The translations under genes were made by a program, and so were the position numbers. From Sphingomonas sp. PAMC 26621 (lineage in GTDB: Bacteria > Pseudomonadota > Alphaproteobacteria > Sphingomonadales > Sphingomonadaceae), in assembly GCF_000251145.1 (NCBI RefSeq), contig NZ_AIDW01000019.1, positions 62,001 to 126,000 on the forward strand: a stretch of DNA of 64,000 bases, read 5' to 3'. Below, piece by piece: positions 18,428 to 29,886 of the stretch (its first letter is position 1; every line of letters begins with the position of its first letter). The notes below the pieces were generated by a model. It ran no database searches. It worked only from the letters and a program-made list of their open reading frames with translations, and was not told the origin of the DNA.

Positions 18428-19701
18428 GCCGGTGCTTTCAGGGATGAGACGAATTTTGCGAACAGATACAGGCTGTCCTGCGGGCCGGGGCTCGCTTCGG
18501 GGTGGTATTGCACGCTGAACGCGGGGCGGTCGGTGAGTTCGATGCCGGCGTTGGAGCCGTCGAACAGCGACACATGCGTCTCGCGCGCGGTCGGCGGCAG
18601 GGTCGCGCGCTCGACCGAGAAACCGTGGTTCATAGAGGTGATCTCGACCGCCCCATCGCTCAAGCGCTGGACCGGGTGGTTGGCGCCGCGGTGGCCCTGG
18701 AACATCTTGGTCGTGCTCGCGCCGACCGCGAGCGCGAGGAGCTGATGGCCGAGGCAGATGCCGAACAGCGGCTTGCCGGTGTCGAGCAGCTGCTGGATCA
18801 CGGGCACGGCGTATTCGCCGGTCGCGGCAGGGTCGCCCGGGCCGTTCGACAGGAAGATGCCGTCGGGGGAAAGCGCCATGATCTCGTCGAAGCTCGTCTG
18901 CGCGGGGACGACCGAGACGTCCGCGCCGGCGGCGACGAGATTGCGGAAGATGTTGCGCTTCGAGCCGTAATCGATCGCGACGACATGCGGCCGCGTCTTC
19001 TTAAGCCCCTCCGCTTCAGGGGAGGGGTTTGGGGTGGGGCTGTCCTGCGCAGTCGCGGGGTCGGTTGGCTGCACGGCCCCACCCCCGGCCCCTCCCCTGA
19101 AGGGGAGGAGGGAAGAAGTGTCGTAGCCGGCGCCGAGCTTCCACATCCCGCCGGCCCAGCCATAATGCATCTCGGTGCTCACCCCGAGCGCGAGGTCCAT
19201 GCCCTCGAGCCCCGGCCAGGCGCGCGCCATCTCGAGCAGCGCGGGCACGTCGAACACGCCATCGGCCGCATGCGCGATCACGCCGTTGGGCGCGCCGCCG
19301 CTACGGATCCGGCGCGTCAGCGCGCGCGTATCGACGCCCGACAGGCCGATTCGCCCATGCTTCACCATCCACGCATCGAGTCGCTCGGTGCTGCGGAAAT
19401 TGCTCGGTTCGGTCACGTCCTCGCGGACAATCATGCCGAGCGCGTGGGGATCGTCCGCCTCGATGTCGTCCGCATTCGCGCCGACGTTGCCGATATGCGG
19501 GAAGGTGAAGGTGATCATCTGGCCCGCAAAGCTCGGGTCGGTCATGATTTCCTGATAGCCGGTCATCGCGGTGTGGAAGCAGACTTCGCCGACGGCGGCA
19601 CCTTCCGCGCCGAACCCCCTGCCCCATACGATCTCGCCAGTGGATAGCACCAGAACGCCGGTGGCTCCGTCGGGCGCAGTCATGGGATTGGCGTCGGCCA
19701 T
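18424..19701 (-). CDS. carA: Carbamoyl-phosphate synthase small subunit with in-frame repeat insertion
   Basis: 425 residues; glutaminase subunit that supplies ammonia to CarB. The N-terminal CPSase domain (VLVLSTGEIVWGRGFG, FHTAMTGYQEIMTDPS) and the class I amidotransferase domain (SNGPGDPA; GICLGHQLLALA with the nucleophile Cys; NHGFSV; QYHPEASPGP) are intact. Between them, residues about 197-233 (LLPFRGGAGGGAVQPTDP and on to NPSPEAEGLKK) are encoded by a palindromic element and have no counterpart in ordinary CarA proteins. The insertion sits in the interdomain linker before RPHVVAIDYG and keeps frame. ATG 19701, with GGAG 11 bases upstream, is preferred to GTG 19713. Confidence 0.95.
   Translation of the reverse strand: MADANPMTAPDGATGVLVLSTGEIVWGRGFGAEGAAVGEVCFHTAMTGYQEIMTDPSFAGQMITFTFPHIGNVGANADDIEADDPHALGMIVREDVTEPSNFRSTERLDAWMVKHGRIGLSGVDTRALTRRIRSGGAPNGVIAHAADGVFDVPALLEMARAWPGLEGMDLALGVSTEMHYGWAGGMWKLGAGYDTSSLLPFRGGAGGGAVQPTDPATAQDSPTPNPSPEAEGLKKTRPHVVAIDYGSKRNIFRNLVAAGADVSVVPAQTSFDEIMALSPDGIFLSNGPGDPAATGEYAVPVIQQLLDTGKPLFGICLGHQLLALAVGASTTKMFQGHRGANHPVQRLSDGAVEITSMNHGFSVERATLPPTARETHVSLFDGSNAGIELTDRPAFSVQYHPEASPGPQDSLYLFAKFVSSLKAPA
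19005..19112. repeat. Palindromic element, family A, inside carA
   Basis: Arms 19005-19040 and 19073-19112 are inverted copies (GCCCCTCCGCTTCAGGGGAG ... CCCCTCCCCTGAAGGGGAGG) and match the intergenic element at 10063-10174. It is read through in frame as part of CarA, without a stop codon. Confidence 0.85.
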
Positions 19702-19819
19702 TGCGGCGGGCACTCCGTTTTTCGTTTCGATGTCGCTAAGCGCCGGGAGCTAGAGGGGGATGGGCAGTGCGTCAATCGGATAAACCCGCTACCCTCCTGC
19801 CCCAGCAAAAGGACGACAC

Positions 19820-20287
19820 ATGATTCGAGACGACATCAAGGCTGCATTGATCACTGCGATGAAGGGCGGCGACAAGGCTGGCACCGCGACCCTCCGGCTG
19901 GTGCAGTCGTCGATCAAGAATCGCGACATCGAGGCGCGCGCGCCGCAATCACGCGAGGGCAAGGCGCCGGACGACGACAATGTGCTCGTGGTCGAGGTGT
20001 TGCAGAAGATGATCAAGCAGCGCCGCGAGTCGATCGAGATGTACGTCAAGGGCGGACGCCAGGAACTGGCGGATGCGGAGAGCGCGGAGATCGTCGTGAT
20101 CGAGCAGTTCCTGCCTACGCAGCTCGACGAGGCGCAGACCGCGGCGGCGATCGAGGCGATCAAGACCGAGCTCGGCGCGAGTGGCATGAAAGACATGGGC
20201 CGCGTGATGGCGGAGCTGAAGGCGCGCCATGCGAGCGAGCTCGACATGAGCAAGGCGAGTGCTGCGGTGAAGGCTGCGCTGGCGTAA
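19820..20287 (+). CDS. GatB/YqeY domain-containing protein
   Basis: 155 residues. YqeY is a small helical protein related to the tail domain of GatB, the tRNA-dependent amidotransferase subunit; its independent role is unclear. Family features are IRDDIKAALITAMKGGDK, LRLVQSSIKNRDIEAR, the middle IKQRRESIEMYVKGGRQ and C-terminal GMKDMGRVMAELKARH. Length is normal. It lies between carA (divergent) and dnaG; sphingomonads usually have yqeY directly before dnaG, so the GIY-YIG gene between them looks inserted. Confidence 0.92.
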   Translation: MIRDDIKAALITAMKGGDKAGTATLRLVQSSIKNRDIEARAPQSREGKAPDDDNVLVVEVLQKMIKQRRESIEMYVKGGRQELADAESAEIVVIEQFLPTQLDEAQTAAAIEAIKTELGASGMKDMGRVMAELKARHASELDMSKASAAVKAALA

Positions 20288-20289
20288 CC

Positions 20290-20414
20290 GGGAGTAGCGC
20301 GGAGTTCTCGACTTCGCTCGAACCGAACAGGGGGTGGGGGGTGCCCCGCCCCCCCGCCACTTCCCAACCAAACCGCGCTACTCCCAACCGTTCGTTTCGA
20401 GCGAAGTCGAGAAA
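20290..20414. repeat. Palindromic element, family B, upstream of GIY-YIG gene
   Basis: Copy 1 at 20305-20328 (TTCTCGACTTCGCTCGAACC) and copy 2 at 20388-20414 (CCGTTCGTTTCGAGCGAAGT, then CGAGAAA) are inverted. A further perfect 13-bp inverted repeat, GGGAGTAGCGCGG (20290-20302) and CCGCGCTACTCCC (20373-20385), encloses the space between. Together they form a 125-base structured block between yqeY and the nuclease gene. Confidence 0.85.
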
Positions 20415-20471
20415 CCCGGCACCCGCCACCCCCGCGCTCGACTCAACCCAGGCGCGGGAGCACACTACAGC

Positions 20472-20882
20472 ATGGCCTTCTGGACCTACATGCTGCGATG
20501 CGCGGACGGTGCCTATTACACCGGGCATACCGACTCGCTCGACCGCCGGATCGGCGAACACCAGACCGGCGGCCATTGCGACTTCACCTCCCGCCGGATG
20601 CCCGTCGAACTCGTCTGGAGCGAATATTTCCCGACCCGCCTCGAGGCCCTCGAAGCCGAGCGGATCGTAAGCGGCTGGTCGCGTGCCAAGAAAGAGGCGT
20701 TGATCGCCGGAAACTGGTCGATGCTCTCCCATTTCGCGCGCCCTCCAAAAGAACGCACACTCCACCCCAAACCGTTCGTTTCGAGCGAAGTCGTAAAACC
20801 TGGGCTGGTGCCGGGTTTCTCGACTTCGCTCGAAACGAACGGGGGTGTAGGGGGGCCTCCCCCGAAGGCCCCTATCGCATGA
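20472..20882 (+). CDS. GIY-YIG nuclease family protein with repeat-encoded tail
   Basis: 136 residues. The GIY-YIG core is about 2-85: WTYMLRC (GIY strand), YYTGHTDSLDRRIGEH (YIG and catalytic Arg region), and EAERIVSGWSRAKKEALI containing the metal-binding Glu. This is the small YhbQ-like type with no DNA-binding extension; related single-domain proteins are poorly characterised. From about residue 101 the sequence (PFVSSEVVKPG and STSLETNGG) is encoded by the palindromic repeat that follows, not by the nuclease family. The stop overlaps the dnaG start (ATGA). Repeat blocks on both sides and the broken yqeY-dnaG order suggest the gene arrived with the repeats. Confidence 0.85.
   Translation: MAFWTYMLRCADGAYYTGHTDSLDRRIGEHQTGGHCDFTSRRMPVELVWSEYFPTRLEALEAERIVSGWSRAKKEALIAGNWSMLSHFARPPKERTLHPKPFVSSEVVKPGLVPGFSTSLETNGGVGGPPPKAPIA
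20772..20842. repeat. Palindromic element, family B, 3' end of GIY-YIG gene
   Basis: Copy 3 at 20772-20793 (CCGTTCGTTTCGAGCGAAGT) and copy 4 at 20816-20842 (TTTCTCGACTTCGCTCGAAA) are inverted with a 22-base spacer. Both lie inside the reading frame of the nuclease gene. With the upstream block this makes four copies around one gene. Confidence 0.88.
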
Positions 20883-22760
20883 CCCTCTCCCCCCAATTCC
20901 TCGACGAACTCCGCAGCCGCACGCTCCTGTCCGGCCTGGTCGGCAAGACCACCAAGCTCCAGAAGGCGGGCCGCGAGTGGCGTGCGTGCTGCCCGTTCCA
21001 TAACGAGAAGACCCCGAGCTTCTACGTCAACGACGACAAGGGCTTCTACCATTGCTTCGGCTGCTCGGCGCATGGCGATGCGATCCGCTGGATGACCGAG
21101 CAGCGCGGGCTGCGTTCATGGATGCGGTCAAGGAACTCGCGCAGACCGCGGGGCTCGAACTCCCCGCGATGGACCCGCGCGCCGCGGAGAAAGCGGAAGC
21201 CGCCAAGGGCCTCCACGAAGCGTGCGCCGATGCCGCGACCTGGTTCACCGAGCAGCTCGACGGCCTCGCTGGCGCGACCGCGCGCGGGGTGCTCGCCAAG
21301 CGCGGGATCAAGCCCGAGACCGCGCGCACCTTCGGGCTCGGCTTCTCGCCCGATTCGCGCGGCGGGCTCAAGACCGCGCTCAAGGACTATGGCGACCCGC
21401 TGCTGATCGAGGCCGGGTTGCTGATCAAGGTCGACGACAAGGTCCCCTACGATCGCTTCCGTGGCCGCCTGATGATCCCGATCCGCGATCCGCGCGGGCG
21501 CACGATTGCGTTCGGCGGTCGTATCATCGGCGACGGCGAGCCCAAATACCTCAATTCTCCCGAAACCCCTTTGTTCGACAAGGGCCGCACGCTCTACAAT
21601 CTCGATCGCGCCGCCCCCGCCTCGCGCAAGACGGGGCGCGTATTGGTGGTCGAGGGCTATATGGACGTGATCGCGCTCGCGCAGGCTGGGTTCGGCGAGG
21701 CGGTAGCCCCGCTCGGCACCGCGCTGACCGAGCCGCAGCTCGAGCGGCTGTGGCGGCTGTGCGAAGTCCCGATCCTGTGCTTCGACGGTGACAGCGCGGG
21801 GCAGAAGGCGGCTTTGCGCGCCGCACACCGCGCGCTCCCGCTGCTCCAGCCGGGCCGCAGCCTCGCGTTCGTTACCCTGCCCGCGGGTCAGGACCCCGAC
21901 GATCTTGTCCGCGCCAAGGGCCCTGGCGCGTTCGAGGCGTTGCTCCAGCAGACCGAACCGCTGGTCGACCGGCTGTGGAAAAGCGAGCTCGCCGCCGAGC
22001 CGCTCGACACGCCCGAGCAGAAGGCGGGTCTCAAGGCGCGGCTCGCCGATCTTGCCAAGACGATCGCCGACAGCAACGTCGCGCACGAATATCAGGCCGA
22101 ATTCCGCACCCGCTTCGACGAAGCCTTCCGTCCGCAGCGCAAGCCCTTCGAGCCGCGCGCGCCGTTCCAGCCGTTCCAGCGCGGAAAGCCCGGCAAGGCG
22201 TATAAGGCGCCGCATCTTCCCGTCGGCGAAGGGGTCAAATCGGTCCGCACCCGCGGAATCGATCCGATCCTCGCCAAGGCGGTGCTGGCCGGGCTCATCC
22301 GCCATCCGGCGGAAATCGCACGGCATATGGAGGTCCTTGGGAGCCTGAAGCTCGGCGACGACGCGCTCGGGCGGTTGTTCGAGGCGGTGGTCGATCTCGC
22401 GGTCGAAGACCATGTGCTTGATAGTGACCGCTTGCTCACCATATTGGCTTCATCCGGATTTGACAGTATCGCGCATGATCTGCTGCGACCCGACCGATTG
22501 TCGTGTTCGTTCACGCAGAAGGATGCCGAGCCGGCCCGGGCGCGCGAGGACCTCGACGAGGCGATCGCAATCCTGGTGGCGCGACCAGAAGTCGACGCCG
22601 CGCTGGCTGAGGCAACCGCTGCGATGCAGCTGGAGTGTTCGGATGAGGCCTTTGCCCGGCAAGTTGCGCTGGTGAAGGAAAAACAGACGCTCGACGCGCG
22701 ACTTGCAAATCTGGTGCAGTCGAACGAAGACGCAAGAAGCTTTATGACCGAGGGCAGTTG

Positions 22761-22761
<1 letters not shown>
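20879..22761 (+). pseudogene. dnaG: DnaG DNA primase, frameshifted near 21113 as given
   Basis: Primase synthesises RNA primers at the replication fork. The first 78 residues, from ATG 20879, give LSPQFLDELRSRTLLSGLVG and the zinc-binding domain (CPFHNEKTPSF, then YHCFGCSAHGDAI). At EQRGL the frame fails; the expected continuation FMDAVKELAQTAGLELPAM is in the next frame from 21115. A single missing base in the codon at 21113 (probably a proline codon, giving RGLPFMDAV) restores one protein. Downstream everything is intact: TOPRIM motifs VVEGYMDVIALAQAG and CFDGDSAGQKAA, and the C-terminal helicase-binding region. Because primase is essential, a sequencing error is the simplest explanation. 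The stop overlaps the rpoD start. Confidence 0.9.
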
Positions 22762-24788
<2,027 letters not shown>

Positions 24789-24915
24789 GCCGGTGACGGA
24801 CGGCGATGGAGACCCCATCGTCGTCCAGTCGCATGGCAACGACGCGCAATAGCAACTGCATCCGGTTTGGCGGCATTCGGTGGTGCCTCGGCGGTCTTTG
24901 CGCGATCACGGTCGC

Positions 24916-25827
24916 ATGCCGACCGCATCCCACCCCTATCCCGCAGCGTTTCCGGCAACGCCCGACCGGATCGTCACTGCCTCCAATCTGGTTCGACATT
25001 TCGGCGTGTGGCAGGAACGCGCCGCGCGAGAGCCGGTCTATGTCCTGATGCACGGCCGGCCCCGCCTCGTGCTGCTCGCGATGGAAACGTTCAACGGGTT
25101 GTGTGGGGAAGCCACCCCCGATCCCGCCAGCGACAAGAGTGAACCGATCGACGTCGCCCCATTGCTGGATACGATCGGCGACATCGTTCTCGTCGCCGAC
25201 GCGGACGGGAGGATCGCGGCGACGAGCCGCGCGGCGCGGCTTCATTTCGGGACGATGGCTGCGCCCGGTCAACCGCTTGCCGGCATCGCGCCGGTCGCGC
25301 AGCACCCCGTCCTCACCGCGGCGATCCAGCGGGTCGCGATGACCGGAACGGCGGAAGATCTTCACCTCCGTTCGATCGCGCGCGCCGGGCGAGTCCTCGC
25401 CGTAACGCTTGTGCCGTCTCGGCGCGGCGTCGCGCTGATCAGTCGCGACGATACGCTCGTCCAGGACCATGCCCGGATCTGCGCGATCGAACAGGCAGCG
25501 GCGGACGCGATGATGGCGGCGGGGGATGTCGCGCTGGTGCTGATCGACCGGTCCGGGGCGATCGCGGAGCCGGCGCCGGCGCTCACGGTGATGGTCGGGT
25601 CCGACGCGGACATGCTGCGTTCGACCGCCTTTGCCGGTCTGGCCGTGCTGTCGCAGCGTGCCATGGTCGCCCGAACGATCGAGCGCGTCTTTGAAAGCCA
25701 TCGCGCCGAAGCGATCGACACGGCACTCGCCCAGGCACCCCAACGCTCGCTCAAGGTCCGGATCGGCTTCGCGCCGGTATGGCACGGCGCCATGGACCGG
25801 ATCATCGGCATGGTCTGCACACGCTGA
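24916..25827 (+). CDS. Phd/YefM-like domain fused to PAS domains
   Basis: 303 residues. Residues about 20-64 (TASNLVRHFGVWQERAAREP, then YVLMHGRPRLVLLAMETFNGL) have the layout of a Phd/YefM antitoxin DNA-binding fold: S-x-x-R-x-x-F...ER-A...V-x-x-HGRP-x-x-VL...E-x-x-x-L. Residues about 82-200 form a PAS domain (LLDTIGDIVLVADADGRIAA), and a second, degenerate PAS-like segment ends the protein (about 205-303). No kinase, GGDEF or toxin partner is nearby. It may be a ligand-responsive DNA-binding regulator; that is inference. ATG 24916 places the Phd-like part at the N terminus with a short leader. It follows rpoD by 127 bases. Confidence 0.7.
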   Translation: MPTASHPYPAAFPATPDRIVTASNLVRHFGVWQERAAREPVYVLMHGRPRLVLLAMETFNGLCGEATPDPASDKSEPIDVAPLLDTIGDIVLVADADGRIAATSRAARLHFGTMAAPGQPLAGIAPVAQHPVLTAAIQRVAMTGTAEDLHLRSIARAGRVLAVTLVPSRRGVALISRDDTLVQDHARICAIEQAAADAMMAAGDVALVLIDRSGAIAEPAPALTVMVGSDADMLRSTAFAGLAVLSQRAMVARTIERVFESHRAEAIDTALAQAPQRSLKVRIGFAPVWHGAMDRIIGMVCTR

Positions 25828-26111
25828 TCCCGCCGGCAAAGCAACAAGCTAAGACATTGCCATTATAGTAGAATTTTCAGAACCGGCGATGACGGAAAGA
25901 CAATTTCTCGTACCGTCTAGGCGATCCAGCAATCATTTGCCGATCAATAACTTGCGTTTGCCGCCAAGGATTGTGCGCGACTAAGTTGAAATAGGTTTAA
26001 CCTGCCATAAACCAGGTTTTTACGTGCTTCGGTATAAGCCTTGCGCCAAAGCGGTGTGGCGTCCTGCCAATACGGCGGACGCGACTCGAACCGAAGGACG
26101 AACCGAAGATC

Positions 26112-26777
26112 ATGCCGACCGCAGCGACAGGGGTACATTCGGGGGCGGGAGTCCCCGGTACGATCGTGGCGCTTGCGGGGACGGATAGCTGTGCGCACCA
26201 CCCCTTCGTTCCTCGCCTGCTCGGCGCGCGGGCTGCCGGGCGCGATCTTGCCGATGCGATCCACGCGTTGTGTGCGGTGCACGGGCGCGCGAACATGCTG
26301 TTCGAGGCGGCCGCGCGGCAACGCATTCCCGACGTCGACCACCGCTGGCTCGACGATGCCGCCGCCGCAATCGCAGGCGAGCGTGGCTATCTCGCCGCTT
26401 TGACCGCCGCGGTAGGCCCCCTGCCCTCGACCCCGGGCCAGGCAGAGAGCGACAGCGCGTTCGCCGCGCTTCGACATGCCTTCGATACGCTCGCCGGCTC
26501 GGACCGGCTCGGTTGCGCCACCGGGGCGGCCATCGCGCTGCTGATCGACTGGCAGACGTTTCGCCGCATCTGCGATACCGCCGCGGGTCGGGTCGGAGTG
26601 GAAGTTCCGCCGAGCGAACTGCCCGACGAGGGTGCGATCGTCCGGCTGAGTGCGGCGGCGGGCGCAGGCGCGGCGGTCCACCGCGCGATGCGGTTCGGCG
26701 CGCAACAGGCGTTTGCGCAGCATCGCGGTCTGTTGTGCCTGATCGAGGCGCGCGCGACCGCGCGCGACCGGCACTAG
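26112..26777 (+). CDS. Conserved hypothetical protein, helical
   Basis: 221 residues, no signal peptide or membrane segment. The sequence is mostly helical with conserved-looking blocks HHPFVPRLLGARAAGRDLAD, AIHALCAVHGRANMLFEAAA, PLPSTPGQAESDSAF and CATGAAIALLIDWQTFRRI. I do not recognise a characterised family. The spacing of HPFV, HGR and the CATGAA helix suggests an all-alpha domain with a bound ligand or metal, but no catalytic motif is evident. A 284-base non-coding region precedes it and the MoxR gene follows after a repeat. Confidence 0.65.
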   Translation: MPTAATGVHSGAGVPGTIVALAGTDSCAHHPFVPRLLGARAAGRDLADAIHALCAVHGRANMLFEAAARQRIPDVDHRWLDDAAAAIAGERGYLAALTAAVGPLPSTPGQAESDSAFAALRHAFDTLAGSDRLGCATGAAIALLIDWQTFRRICDTAAGRVGVEVPPSELPDEGAIVRLSAAAGAGAAVHRAMRFGAQQAFAQHRGLLCLIEARATARDRH

Positions 26778-26808
26778 GCGAGGCCACCGCGCACACCCCT
26801 CCCCCCGG

Positions 26809-26880
26809 GGTTCGTTTCGAGCGCGCTTGCGCTACTGCGCGCATTCCCGCTATCGCCGTACCCGGAATTCAAACGAACGA
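26809..26880. repeat. Diverged palindromic repeat (family B-like) before the MoxR gene
   Basis: GGTTCGTTTCGAGCG at 26809-26823 and CAAACGAACG at 26870-26879 are the ends of an inverted repeat resembling family B. The inner part has diverged, with its own GCGCGC palindromes. It ends ten bases before the start codon at 26891. Confidence 0.5.
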
Positions 26881-26890
26881 GGGCGTCGCG

Positions 26891-27745
<855 letters not shown>

Positions 27746-27852
27746 AGCGCGACCCCGGCCTGCCCCGAGGTGACGGCGGCTGAATTTCGGTAACGACTCG
27801 GTCACCGTTTCGCGCTACGCAAACCGCCGGGCTGTGTCCGACGGGATGCCAG

Positions 27853-28416
27853 ATGCGCGGAATTCGATTGACGATCACGGCGTTGAGTGCGGTCCTTGTG
27901 ACGGCACCGGCGGTCGCGTCGTCGCTGCTCGACTATGTCGGCCAATGCGTTCCCTTCGCGCGCGCCGCCTCCGGAATCCAGCTGTTCGGCGATGCCTGGA
28001 CGTGGTGGGCGCAGGCCGCGGGGCGTTATCGCCGGGGCGAGATGCCCAAGGCGGGTGCCGTCCTCGTCTTCGCCCGCACCAGCCGGCTTCCGCTCGGCCA
28101 TGTCGCGGTCATCAGCCAGGTCGTCGATTCACGCGTCGCGATGGTGACGCACGCCAATTGGTCACGGATGAACGGCGAGCGCGGCCATGCCGAACAGGAT
28201 GTCACGCTGACCGACGTCTCGCGCGACAATGACTGGAGCGTGGTCAAGGTGTGGTTCCGCGACAATGCCGGGCTCGGCGGGTCGGTCTTTCCGACCTACG
28301 GCTTCATCTATGGCCAGCCGGTCGGCGACCGGGCGGTGGCAAAGGTCCGGCCCGCACGCGAGCTGACCGGGCGGCATCCCGACTACGTCGGCGCGTTGAT
28401 CGACGCCTATCGCTGA
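27853..28416 (+). CDS. CHAP domain-containing secreted protein
   Basis: 187 residues. A signal peptide covers about 1-22. The CHAP (amidase/endopeptidase) domain has the nucleophile C32 in YVGQCVPFAR and H83 in RLPLGHVAVISQV, with GDAWTWWAQAAGRY between them. CHAP enzymes cut amide bonds in peptidoglycan or in glutathionylspermidine; here a role in cell-wall turnover in the periplasm is likely. No wall-binding domain is present. It is inserted between the MoxR and VWA genes. Confidence 0.85.
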   Translation: MRGIRLTITALSAVLVTAPAVASSLLDYVGQCVPFARAASGIQLFGDAWTWWAQAAGRYRRGEMPKAGAVLVFARTSRLPLGHVAVISQVVDSRVAMVTHANWSRMNGERGHAEQDVTLTDVSRDNDWSVVKVWFRDNAGLGGSVFPTYGFIYGQPVGDRAVAKVRPARELTGRHPDYVGALIDAYR

Positions 28417-28547
28417 CGCCGCGCGGGCTGTCCTACACGGCCCAAGTCTGTCATCATCGGGTCGCGGCGTCGTCCAGCCGACGCGCCGTGCGCCCGTCTG
28501 CAATGGCGTGCGTGTGCGACCTTTGTGATGTTCCGGACCATAACGCC

Positions 28548-29726
28548 ATGTTCCTCCACTTCCTCGACGAGCTCCGCGCCGCCGGCATCCCGGCCAGCCT
28601 CAAGGAACATCTGCTCCTGCTCGAGGCACTCGACGCCGAGGTGATCGATCGCACGCCCGAGGATTTCTACTACCTGTCGCGCGCGGTGTACGTGAAGGAC
28701 GAGGGCCTGCTCGACCGGTTCGACCAGGTCTTCTCGAAGGTGTTCAAGGGCATCGCCACCACCTTCGGCCAGACCACCGCAGAGATCCCGGAAGACTGGC
28801 TCCGCGCGGTCGCCGAAAAATATCTAAGCCCGGAGGAAATGGCCGCGATCACGGCGCTCGGATCGTGGGACGAGATCATGGAGACGCTCAAGAAGCGGCT
28901 CGACGAGCAGAAGGAGCGGCACCAGGGCGGCAACAAGTGGGTCGGGACCGGCGGCACCTCGCCCTATGGCAACAGCGGCTATAACCCGGAGGGCGTCCGC
29001 ATCGGCGGCGAAAGCACGCACAAGCGCGCGCTCAAGGTCTGGGACCAGCGCGAGTTCCGCAATCTCGACAACACCCGCGAGCTCGGCACGCGCAACATCA
29101 AGGTTGCGCTCCGCCGGTTGCGCAAGTTCGCACGTGAGGGGGCGGCGGACGAACTCGATATCGACGCAACGATCGACGGCACCGCGCGGCAGGGCTGGCT
29201 CGACGTCGTGATGCGCGCCGAACGCCGCAATGCGGTCAAGCTGCTGCTGTTCCTCGACGTCGGCGGCTCGATGGATCCGTGGGTGAAGTTGTGCGAGGAA
29301 TTGTTCTCGGCGGCGACCACCGAGTTCAAGAACCTCGAATTCTTCTACTTCCACAATTGCCCTTATGAGGGCGTGTGGAAGGACAACACCCGGCGCTTCG
29401 CCGAGCGGACTCCGATGTGGGACGTGCTCCACAAGTTCGGGCATGACTATAAACTGGTGTTCGTCGGCGACGCGTCGATGAGCCCGTATGAGATAAGCCA
29501 CCCCGGCGGATCGGTCGAGCATTTCAACGAGGAATCAGGAGCGGTGTGGATGCACCGCCTCACCACGACCTATCCGGCCGCAGTATGGCTCAATCCGATT
29601 CCCGACCAGCAATGGGGCTATTCGCAAAGCGTCCGGATCATCCGCGAGCTGATGAGCGACCGCATGTATCCGCTGACGCTCGCCGGGCTCGACGAGGCGA
29701 TGCGCGAACTGACCCGGAAACGCTAG
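28548..29726 (+). CDS. CoxE-like VWA domain protein
   Basis: 392 residues. The C-terminal half is a von Willebrand A domain with an altered metal-ion-dependent adhesion site, DVGGSMD in LLLFLDVGGSMDPW, as in CoxE. The N-terminal half is helical (FLHFLDELRAAGIPASLKEH) and a Gly-rich linker (GTGGTSPYGNSGYNPEG) separates them. CoxE acts with a MoxR-type ATPase in maturation of a metalloenzyme; in sphingomonads the target is not known. ATG 28548 begins the typical MFLHFLDELR. The MoxR partner gene is at 26891. Confidence 0.88.
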   Translation: MFLHFLDELRAAGIPASLKEHLLLLEALDAEVIDRTPEDFYYLSRAVYVKDEGLLDRFDQVFSKVFKGIATTFGQTTAEIPEDWLRAVAEKYLSPEEMAAITALGSWDEIMETLKKRLDEQKERHQGGNKWVGTGGTSPYGNSGYNPEGVRIGGESTHKRALKVWDQREFRNLDNTRELGTRNIKVALRRLRKFAREGAADELDIDATIDGTARQGWLDVVMRAERRNAVKLLLFLDVGGSMDPWVKLCEELFSAATTEFKNLEFFYFHNCPYEGVWKDNTRRFAERTPMWDVLHKFGHDYKLVFVGDASMSPYEISHPGGSVEHFNEESGAVWMHRLTTTYPAAVWLNPIPDQQWGYSQSVRIIRELMSDRMYPLTLAGLDEAMRELTRKR

Positions 29727-29727
29727 C

Positions 29728-29886
29728 TCAGGCGGCGGTGAGGTCGGTCGACAGCGCCTGCAATTTGGCGAGATAGGAATGCACGAGCACCATGCGCCGC
29801 TCGCGCGCTTCGACGGTAATGGCGCGTGCGGCGGCAAGACGTTCCGCCGTCACCCGGCGCATGTAAAACAGACGGTCTGATTCCAC
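29728..29886 (-). CDS. Small hypothetical protein, 52 residues
   Basis: GTG start with GGAGG eight bases upstream. The product is (M)ESDRLFYMRRVTAERLAAA..., continues RAITVEARERRMVLVHSYLA and ends KLQALSTDLTAA: one amphipathic, strongly basic helix with no cysteine or membrane segment. The good ribosome binding site, sensible codons and position in the otherwise empty 330-base gap support it. Function unknown. The reading ends two bases after the convergent VWA gene stop. Confidence 0.55.
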   Translation of the reverse strand: MESDRLFYMRRVTAERLAAARAITVEARERRMVLVHSYLAKLQALSTDLTAA

